Source of the DNA: Chrysochromulina parva | Lineage: Eukaryota; Haptophyta; Prymnesiales; Chrysochromulinaceae | Assembly: GCA_002887195.1 (NCBI GenBank) | Contig: PJAB01002022.1 | Coordinates: 1 to 10,914, forward strand | Reading direction: 5' to 3' | Length of the DNA stretch: 10,914 nt | In this document: positions 7,001-10,914 of the stretch, one piece after another | How positions within the stretch are numbered: position 1 is the first letter of the stretch | How the letters are laid out: each line of letters starts with the position of its first letter | Made by a program: the position numbers and the translations under genes | The notes under the pieces: model-generated | Database searches by the model: none | Seen by the model: only the letters and a program-made list of their open reading frames with translations | What the model was told of the DNA's origin: nothing

Positions 7001-7787
7001 GCTGGAGCCACACGATGCTGACGAATTCCGCGAGCATCCCGCACGCGAGCTGCAATCTCCGCAATCTCGCACATCTGCAATCTGCAATCCCGCACGCGAG
7101 CCATCTCGAGCTGAGACCCAGCCGGAGCCACGTGGTGCAGACCTGGCCCGTGAGCCTCGCGCTCGTGGTCACCGGCCGCCATCGCTCAGTTGGGCGTCCG
7201 CCGCTCAACAGCTCGAAACAGAGTCGTGTGGTGTTCCAGCTCCGTCGTGGCTCGCACCGCCTCCTCCTGCGCTCGCGTCGGCAGCGGCCTACTTGCTTGC
7301 CGCGCAGAGACGCAGCGCGCCTCGTGTGTACATCAAAGCTTCGAAGAGCTTAGTGCCACACGAGCGAAGCTTGCAGGCGAGCAAGACCTTGGTGCCACAT
7401 GAGCGAGCCCGTACCGGAATCAGCTTGGGCACTCGCGTCTCCACCACGAACGTTGCCGTGCGCGAGAAGCCCACCGCGCTGCACAACGGCTTCTTCACGA
7501 GCGCGCACCAGGCAGTGGCTCTGCAAGATGGCGGCAACGTGGGGTCGGCCAAGCCCTTGCAGACTGTGGCGATCGAGCCACTGCACCCACTGAGCTCGGC
7601 GTGGGCAGCTATTAGGCCGAAGTCGGGAGTGGGCGTGCGCCCATCGACCACGGGCGCTTTGCGACCGTTCACACCAACTGCCCCCGTGCCTTACCGCCTG
7701 CAGTTGGCACTCCCTGGAGCGCGGACGACTGCAGCTACAGCAGCTACATCAGCATTGCAGGGGCGCGTGCAGCCGCCACCCTTGTGA
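4020..7787 (+). CDS. SIR2-family (sirtuin-like) protein with acidic insertion and WW domain, 1255 aa
   Basis: Predicted NAD-dependent protein deacylase fused to a WW domain; substrate and location are unknown. A basic, Ser/Pro-rich leader (1-57) precedes the SIR2 core (about 60-535): GAGFSADSG (83-91) for NAD binding, TSNVDCFFRRAG (203-214), EIHGN with catalytic-type H224, zinc cysteines C232/C236 and C415/C418, RPCILMF, and LELGCGLRVPTVR (475-487). The last motif resembles bacterial-type SIR2 relatives more than the classical SIRT classes. Between DMSTMRAP (258-265) and the second cysteine pair lies a low-complexity insertion (about 271-405) with D5E11 and TEDVH repeats. A Ser/Ala/Pro/Thr-rich linker follows, then a WW domain (771-803: W776, Y788-F789, W798, P801). 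After it come a charged Ala-rich helical stretch (about 890-1000) and a disordered tail with short repeats. ATG 4020 has G at -3 and +4. An in-frame ATG at 3771 exists, but the intervening sequence has no domain and touches the MTD1 start. Confidence 0.88.
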   Translation: MVAAPTAPSTLRRKLAAAAAAPRPQSQEGSSSQPPRRPGTSAKKLSRPQSNGSSSCVADEAKAQYARAAAALLDADFLLVCAGAGFSADSGLPVYKDVADIEPYRQRSLTYSDLCTPGWCQRDPETFYGFWGACYNSYFDTEPHEGYSIINRWRDGVVGRRLVKRISSARSTRDAKPLHSEPISGGNEASASGDGPSAGFVFTSNVDCFFRRAGWAETQILEIHGNVQRWQCSLPCSQSRLSRHPVWLLPKSHRFELDMSTMRAPRFYRDATKSQSDGPSEAKHEAVPNGAAAASNAAAAVSAHATRSGKLTTAWDADDDDDEEEEEEEEEEEDCDLDLEVCEHAGESDIYGKDTSGASERAKDVHTEDVHTEDVHTEDVHCRTCADMSDTSVAVGTGSDARRTRLNPDENFVHCPHCGRLARPCILMFDDNAWMGDEAPGPLGPGHSQPRCYRQWEAAVKAALKADRRKRLVILELGCGLRVPTVRRHAERLLKQTFKFNTQLVRINLDEPEARKNGKLAGAIISLRSTCLAALQQVDTHISEMCAIRGVPTNGGLYASVPPRASADAVRTQSDLSVERRSRPQTAAPSSARAANTASAAITPVFEAPSVTAASIGGLIQVLPAVSCQAASKMDAAVAHSCRPPPTLPESSRARASDKESPTAAVVSGSATAAFAPVAADTTTVQTNSPQTPGAQAARSSTMAVMAPAAEVIVVMAPSAAKVGHAHTTTTTTTTTTTTTPAASVAQTSIPLPLGTTTTTPAASVAQTSIPLPLGWSRYIDPASGRPYFADPAGKTTWDVPRLTTSATATSSSSSENASEPGSPTMAASAVAAPASVTEAARSASAGTASASVRRVIRPCTTSHTFAPESSLGSEDAEGTGESATAGSARATASTMADGLVAQVERHFEGMPSFVPSVATRLSGDCSHIYARLAAVRVETEVRAHTKLLAARAHELAVAEASAKASAKARAEAREWKRSNVRADVTAEYRAEALLEPHDADEFREHPARELQSPQSRTSAICNPAREPSRAETQPEPRGADLAREPRARGHRPPSLSWASAAQQLETESCGVPAPSWLAPPPPALASAAAYLLAAQRRSAPRVYIKASKSLVPHERSLQASKTLVPHERARTGISLGTRVSTTNVAVREKPTALHNGFFTSAHQAVALQDGGNVGSAKPLQTVAIEPLHPLSSAWAAIRPKSGVGVRPSTTGALRPFTPTAPVPYRLQLALPGARTTAATAATSALQGRVQPPPL
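4971..5021 (+). repeat. Coding trinucleotide repeat giving an Asp/Glu run
   Basis: Five GAC codons followed by eleven GAG codons and one GAC encode an unbroken run of 17 acidic residues (318-334) inside the SIR2 insertion. It is nearly pure at the DNA level, so it is probably a recent microsatellite expansion and likely to vary in length between strains. Confidence 0.95.
5109..5162 (+). repeat. 15-bp coding tandem repeat (TEDVH)n
   Basis: About 3.6 units of a 15-base repeat, gatgtKcacaccgag with K being t or g, encode the pentapeptide cycle D-V-H-T-E (residues 364-381). Units differ only by the silent GTT/GTG choice. The repeat keeps frame and ends beside a C-x2-C pair (C382, C385). With its Asp/Glu and His residues it could bind metal, but this is only a possibility. 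Confidence 0.95.
6198..6343 (+). repeat. ACC microsatellite plus 60-bp tandem duplication before the WW domain
   Basis: An (ACC)n tract encoding 13 Thr runs to about 6237 with one ACT interruption. Overlapping its end is a 60-base tandem duplication: 6225-6283 is identical over 59 bases to 6285-6343. Each copy encodes TTTTTPAASVAQTSIPLPLG, so the sequence leading into the WW domain, including its first residues (PLPLG), is present twice in frame and only the second copy continues into the domain. The perfect identity argues for a recent event, either replication slippage in the ACC tract or an assembly artefact. Confidence 0.93.
6985..7167 (+). repeat. Imperfect 120-bp coding repeat in SIR2-WW tail
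   Basis: Residues from RAEALLEPHDADEFREHPA (from about 6987) and RAETQPEPRGADLAREPRA (from about 7107) align with a 120-base spacing and keep frame. Nested within is an exact 15-mer, atcccgcacgcgagc, at 7036-7050 and 7087-7101. The repeats are diverged, so they are older than the 60-bp duplication upstream. They lie in a charged region with no recognised domain. Confidence 0.7.
7338..7412 (+). repeat. 39-bp coding direct repeat (ASK[ST]LVPHER)
   Basis: Two adjacent 13-residue units, ASKSLVPHERSLQ and ASKTLVPHERART, start 39 bases apart at residues 1107 and 1120 of the SIR2-WW protein. The LVPHER core is identical in both. Function unknown; it could be a short linear binding motif or simply a duplicated stretch of disordered tail. 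Confidence 0.85.
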
Positions 7788-8025
7788 AACCGGAACAGGC
7801 GAGGGGGCTCCATGGACAGCTCTGGGGCGGCGCGGTTCTGTATGTCCGCCCGTACTCGTGAAGAATAAGGGTTCTCTCTTTACTCTTAAGATTCAGACCC
7901 ACAGGCACCTCCGCAGTGCGCAGCGGCAGACGTTTGTCGTTTCGTTTACATGATTACATGTCTCATATCGTGTCTTATCTACTTTTGAGTCATCATCGCA
8001 TTTTAAAAGATAAGGGTAGTGAGCA
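7788..8025. terminator. Convergent 3' region of two genes
   Basis: These 238 bases lie between the stop of SIR2-WW (plus strand) and the stop of the methyltransferase-like gene (minus strand), so both 3' UTRs end here. It is clearly AT-richer than the genes. Plus strand: AATAAG at 7864-7869, 77 bases after the SIR2 stop. Minus strand: two TGTAA pentamers (complement of 7946-7950 and 7954-7958), about 70-80 bases after the other stop. All are candidate poly(A) signals only. Confidence 0.45.
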
Positions 8026-9450
8026 TCACCAGAGCTCGTCGCCGTCCTTCCAAGCGCCGCCGCGCACTAGCACGAAGTGGTAGTAGGCCATGCTCTGCAG
8101 CCCACCAGGCGGCAAATTCAGCCGGCCGCGCTCGTCGATGAGGCGTTCGCGCTCCTTTTTGAGTGGCCCTTTTTGCGCCGCGAGCTCTGGCCGCTGCTGC
8201 ATCAGATTCGTGGCAGCGTGGCGCAAGGTCGTCTCAAACGGCCGAAGCTGCTCGAGGTCCTGCACGGGGCCGTGGGCACCCAGAAAGGCCGAGTCGAGGT
8301 TGGTGTGCCACGCCGTCTCTCGGTGACTATCGAGGAAGTTGTGGAAGCGTTCGTGAAAGGAGTCGTCGAAGATGGCAAGGTGTACGCGGTCGGAGATCTT
8401 CTTGTAGGTCCGATACGCCTTGTGCCGCTTCTCGCCGTCGAAGATGACGGCAAGCCGCTCGGTGTGGGATGCCTTGCGTACGAGCTCGGGCACGAGGACC
8501 GAGCCGTCGCCTACCGCGTGCACGATCGAGGGCGCGGACTCGCGGAGAGCACTCGCTACAAAGTCGATTGGCAGCAGCTCAACCGAGGTGACCTTGAAGC
8601 CATGCAGCGCATACACGTACGCTGAGAGGCCGCCGTACCGCCCCTCTTCGATAATGTGCGTGATGCCCAGCCGGCGGCACGCTCCGATGACCGCAAGCAG
8701 CTTGCCCGGGCGCATGTCGCCGAAGAGGCAGCCGGGGACCGGCTGCGTGCTCATTCCGCTGATCCCAGCGGCGCCGCGCTTGCTAGGCGCGAGGCACGAG
8801 CAGTTGTTGAAGTTCTTGCAGAGCTCGCACTTGCGCTTGCCGCTCGGGTTGTTGGCGATCGAGACAGAATCGCGCCACGCATCTGGATTCTCAGCCTTGA
8901 TCGGTGAGCCCTTGACGTGGAAGCAGTAGCACGCCGCGGGCACAAGACGACAGCTGCGGCTCACCGGTCGCCAGACGGACTCGATGCTGCCTCTCTTCCA
9001 CGCATCGCGCGGCGAGGGTGGGTAGAGGTAGTCGAGCACGCTCTTGTTGGCGCTCGTGGCATCGGCCATCCACTCGGAGGAGAGTCCATCGCTGGCACAG
9101 CACCGCGGCAGCGTCATGCTGTGCATCTTCATGATAGCCTCAGCGTCTGCTTTGGCAAAGCCCGTGCAAGCCCGCTTGCAGGGGCCGTCGTTGGAAGGCT
9201 CGGCTGTGCTGCCACGCGCCTTCACAACAGGTAGTAGCGGCGCAGCTTGAGGGTGCGTGGCACTGTGGAGGCCGTGCGGGGACATAACTGGTTTGTGTGC
9301 AGGTTCAATCGCGAGAAGCGCTGCCTCAGCCCCGGCCGCTGCTCCCTGGGGTGGCGGTCCGATGACATAAAGCGTAGCTGGAAGGCCGATAAGGACACAC
9401 AGCATCGAGCTGATGGTTGCGATGGCCGTAGATGGGCGAAGCAGGCCCAT
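8026..9450 (-). CDS. Type II membrane protein with methyltransferase-like Rossmann domain, function unknown
   Basis: Predicted 474-residue protein. A short basic N-terminus precedes one hydrophobic helix (about 9-31), then an Ala/Pro-rich stalk. This is the layout of a signal-anchored ER/Golgi protein with a lumenal catalytic part. The middle is cysteine-rich (C91, C95, C117, C118, C167, C174, C176, then C208, C211, C217, C219), with possible N-glycosylation sites at N135 and N216. From about 250 a Rossmann-type fold is suggested: HIIEEGRYGGLSAYVYALHG (265-284) resembles the glycine motif I of class I SAM methyltransferases, TSVELLP gives the acidic end of strand 2, and VGDGS (313-317), AVIFDGEK (334-341) and AIFDDSFH (359-366) follow in order. 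I cannot name the family; a small-molecule or sugar O-methyltransferase is one option, and a degenerate non-enzymatic fold another. ATG 9450 immediately precedes the anchor. It is divergent from the ankyrin gene. Confidence 0.8.
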   Translation of the reverse strand: MGLLRPSTAIATISSMLCVLIGLPATLYVIGPPPQGAAAGAEAALLAIEPAHKPVMSPHGLHSATHPQAAPLLPVVKARGSTAEPSNDGPCKRACTGFAKADAEAIMKMHSMTLPRCCASDGLSSEWMADATSANKSVLDYLYPPSPRDAWKRGSIESVWRPVSRSCRLVPAACYCFHVKGSPIKAENPDAWRDSVSIANNPSGKRKCELCKNFNNCSCLAPSKRGAAGISGMSTQPVPGCLFGDMRPGKLLAVIGACRRLGITHIIEEGRYGGLSAYVYALHGFKVTSVELLPIDFVASALRESAPSIVHAVGDGSVLVPELVRKASHTERLAVIFDGEKRHKAYRTYKKISDRVHLAIFDDSFHERFHNFLDSHRETAWHTNLDSAFLGAHGPVQDLEQLRPFETTLRHAATNLMQQRPELAAQKGPLKKERERLIDERGRLNLPPGGLQSMAYYHFVLVRGGAWKDGDELW

Positions 9451-9680
9451 AGGTTGTTGTCGCCATGCGCAATGGGCCTTGTTTTTCCAACTAACAGGAA
9501 ATGCATGCGCTGGATGACATGTGAAGGTCGGAGAGTCTTGTGGAGGTTTTGTTCACAGGAATAACTCGCAAAAATGGCGAACTCTCGTCTGCAACTTGCC
9601 GAGGCGCTGCTTCGCCGAGTGGAGAAGGCCGGCAGAACACGTGGTTTTTGAAAACTTGTTGATGAACGGATATACTAGAT
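9451..9680. promoter_or_regulatory. Divergent intergenic region between two genes
   Basis: These 230 bases separate the start codons of the methyltransferase-like gene (minus) and the ankyrin gene (plus) and should hold both promoters. The last 40 bases are AT-rich (gatatactagat just before the ankyrin ATG), too close to the start codon to act as a classical TATA box. No other element is recognisable. Confidence 0.45.
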
Positions 9681-10739
9681 ATGATCGCATCGGACGACGT
9701 TACTGCCATGCACCTTGCGGCGCTGCGCGGAGATTTGGACGTGCTGCGCAAGCACGCGCCGCTGCATGCCAATGTAGCCACCCCCGAGGGCTACACAGCG
9801 CTCTCACTGGCCGCGTCGGCGGGCATGATCGACGCGTGCCGGTTGCTTTTGCGTGAAGGCGCCACGGTTGACGCCGCGGATAATTCGGGAGTCACGGCAC
9901 TCATGCATGCATGCATGCACGGGAACGCTGCGCTTGTCGACCTGCTGCTTCTGCACGGGGCATCTCCGCACGCCAAAACGCAAGAAGGCGGCCAGACGGC
10001 GATAAGTCTCGCGGCTCAGTACGGACGGCCCGCGGCGCTCGGTGCCCTCTTCCGTGCCGACGCGGCGCTTGTCGAGGCGGTCGACGGGCACGGCCGCACT
10101 GCGCTGCACTGGGGAGTGGTCTCTCAGCACGCCCCTTCGGTCAAGTACCTTCTTGGAAAGTGGAACGCGGACGTGGGAGCCGTCGACAAGGACGGGAACA
10201 CCCCGCTCCACCTGGTCAAGAGCGACCATGCGATCTTGCTGTACCTCGTGCACGGTACGAGCGTGCGCCCTCATCTGCGTGCGCTCAATGGCGTGGGCGA
10301 GACCCCGGCCGTGTGCGCTGCCAGGGAGGGCGCACACGACGTCGCCGAGGCGCTCGGGCTCAATTATGGTCCGAAGATCGGAGGCGATGAGCTCGACTAC
10401 AGGGCGCTCGGGTACGTGCGGGGGGAGCGCTCGCTCGATCCACGCATGTTTGCCTTCATGGCACGATCACCCGTCCGGGAGATTCCGGCGAGCTCCGCTC
10501 CCGCGCCTTGGCCGTTGCGTGCCACGTGGAAGCACTTGCTTGTGGCTTCAATGCCTCCGGTGCCCTATTTGCTGCTCGCGTGTGGCGCGCCGCTGGGGAC
10601 GGCCCTGTGGCTGTCGGCAGCGCTGATCACATTCGGGACAGCATCTTTGGCAACGCGGCAAAGCCTGCGACACCCACGTGCGGCAAGCGAACCGCCAAAT
10701 CACTTTCGCCGCCGATCTCCTGTAGCCGCCGCTCCTTAG
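9681..10739 (+). CDS. Ankyrin-repeat membrane protein, possibly the 5' part of an ankyrin-DHHC palmitoyltransferase
   Basis: The open frame encodes 352 residues. Seven ankyrin repeats can be read at about 6-36, 38-70, 71-103, 105-137, 139-172, 173-206 and 207-232. Several keep the TALxxAA or TPLH signatures, for example GRTALHWGV (138-146) and GNTPLHL (172-178). After a 50-residue linker come two hydrophobic segments (about 285-303 and 306-325) separated by a short turn, then a basic tail. Seven ankyrin repeats followed by a TM pair is how HIP14/Akr1-type S-acyltransferases begin; their DHHC domain would come next. No DHHC sequence is seen before the stop or in the 175 bases left, so the gene is either a short ankyrin-TM protein or continues through an intron beyond the window. 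A CATG microsatellite (9903-9918) encodes part of repeat 3. ATG 9681 is the first in frame. Confidence 0.85.
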   Translation: MIASDDVTAMHLAALRGDLDVLRKHAPLHANVATPEGYTALSLAASAGMIDACRLLLREGATVDAADNSGVTALMHACMHGNAALVDLLLLHGASPHAKTQEGGQTAISLAAQYGRPAALGALFRADAALVEAVDGHGRTALHWGVVSQHAPSVKYLLGKWNADVGAVDKDGNTPLHLVKSDHAILLYLVHGTSVRPHLRALNGVGETPAVCAAREGAHDVAEALGLNYGPKIGGDELDYRALGYVRGERSLDPRMFAFMARSPVREIPASSAPAPWPLRATWKHLLVASMPPVPYLLLACGAPLGTALWLSAALITFGTASLATRQSLRHPRAASEPPNHFRRRSPVAAAP

Positions 10740-10811
10740 GGAGCAACGGCGCACGAAAGCATTCTTGAGGCTTTTCGAGGGGCCGTCTGAGCGTGAAAAG
10801 ATTTTGAGAAA

Positions 10812-10866
10812 AAGTCAAGTCAAGTCACGTCAAGTCAAGTTCCGTTAGGTTCAGTTCAGTTCAGTT
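10812..10866. repeat. Pentanucleotide repeats (AAGTC)n and (GTTCA)n
   Basis: Five AAGTC units with one ACGTC variant (10812-10836) run into a seven-base-longer break and then three GTTCA units (10849-10863). Both blocks have a five-base period and share the sequence AGTNC-like core, so they probably diverged from one array. They lie 70-130 bases beyond the ankyrin stop, in a 3' flank or, if that gene is spliced, in an intron. The tail after it is pyrimidine-rich. Confidence 0.85.
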
Positions 10867-10914
10867 TCTTCGCGGTCCCTCCACGCTCACTCCACCTCCG
10901 GTCCCTGATGTGAT

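Noticed and set aside
8077..8625. 182-codon plus-strand frame opposite the methyltransferase-like gene
   Set aside because: No domain signature. The minus-strand frame has a membrane anchor, ordered motifs and an uninterrupted 474 codons.
9902..9918. CATG microsatellite as a regulatory palindrome
   Set aside because: It is inside ankyrin repeat 3, where it encodes HACMHG in frame with conserved ankyrin spacing, so coding explains it.
9804..10337. 177-codon minus-strand frame opposite the ankyrin gene
   Set aside because: The plus strand has seven readable ankyrin repeats over the same bases; the antisense frame has no recognisable feature.

Overview
The window looks like nuclear DNA from a GC-rich, gene-dense unicellular eukaryote. 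I infer an alga-like protist; a haptophyte would fit, but the sequence does not prove it. Six protein-coding genes fill almost all of the 10.9 kb, with gaps of roughly 0.2-0.25 kb. Every gene is read as one uninterrupted ORF, so introns are absent or rare. The products are typically eukaryotic: an OTU1/YOD1 deubiquitinase, isoprenylcysteine carboxyl methyltransferase, an MTD1-type folate dehydrogenase, a SIR2-WW protein, a membrane-anchored methyltransferase-like protein and an ankyrin-repeat membrane protein. There are no Shine-Dalgarno-spaced operons, RNA genes, mobile elements or CRISPR arrays that I could recognise.

Layout: 1-389 is non-coding 3' flank with a decamer tandem repeat. Three minus-strand genes then run head to tail from right to left: MTD1-like dehydrogenase (2666-3772), ICMT (1645-2460) and OTU1/YOD1 (390-1430). 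A 247-bp gap (3773-4019) separates the MTD1 start from the start of the divergent plus-strand gene for a 1255-residue SIR2-family protein with a WW domain (4020-7787). This gene converges on a minus-strand gene for a type II membrane protein with a methyltransferase-like domain (8026-9450), with a 238-bp shared 3' region between them. A second divergent gap (9451-9680) leads to a plus-strand ankyrin-repeat gene (9681-10739), which ends in two hydrophobic helices and may be the first part of an ankyrin-DHHC palmitoyltransferase. The window ends in a pentanucleotide repeat.

The genes do not form one pathway. Themes recur, all by inference: ubiquitin/ERAD (OTU1), lipid modification of proteins at membranes (ICMT, and the ankyrin protein if it is a DHHC enzyme), and NAD-linked chemistry (MTD1 and SIR2, which share a divergent promoter). 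The most unusual features are domain additions to conserved enzymes. The OTU1 homologue carries an extra UIM-like motif, the MTD1 homologue has a tail-anchor-like C-terminus, and the SIR2 protein has a roughly 135-residue acidic, repeat-rich insertion within its zinc-binding region plus a downstream WW domain preceded by a 60-bp tandem duplication.
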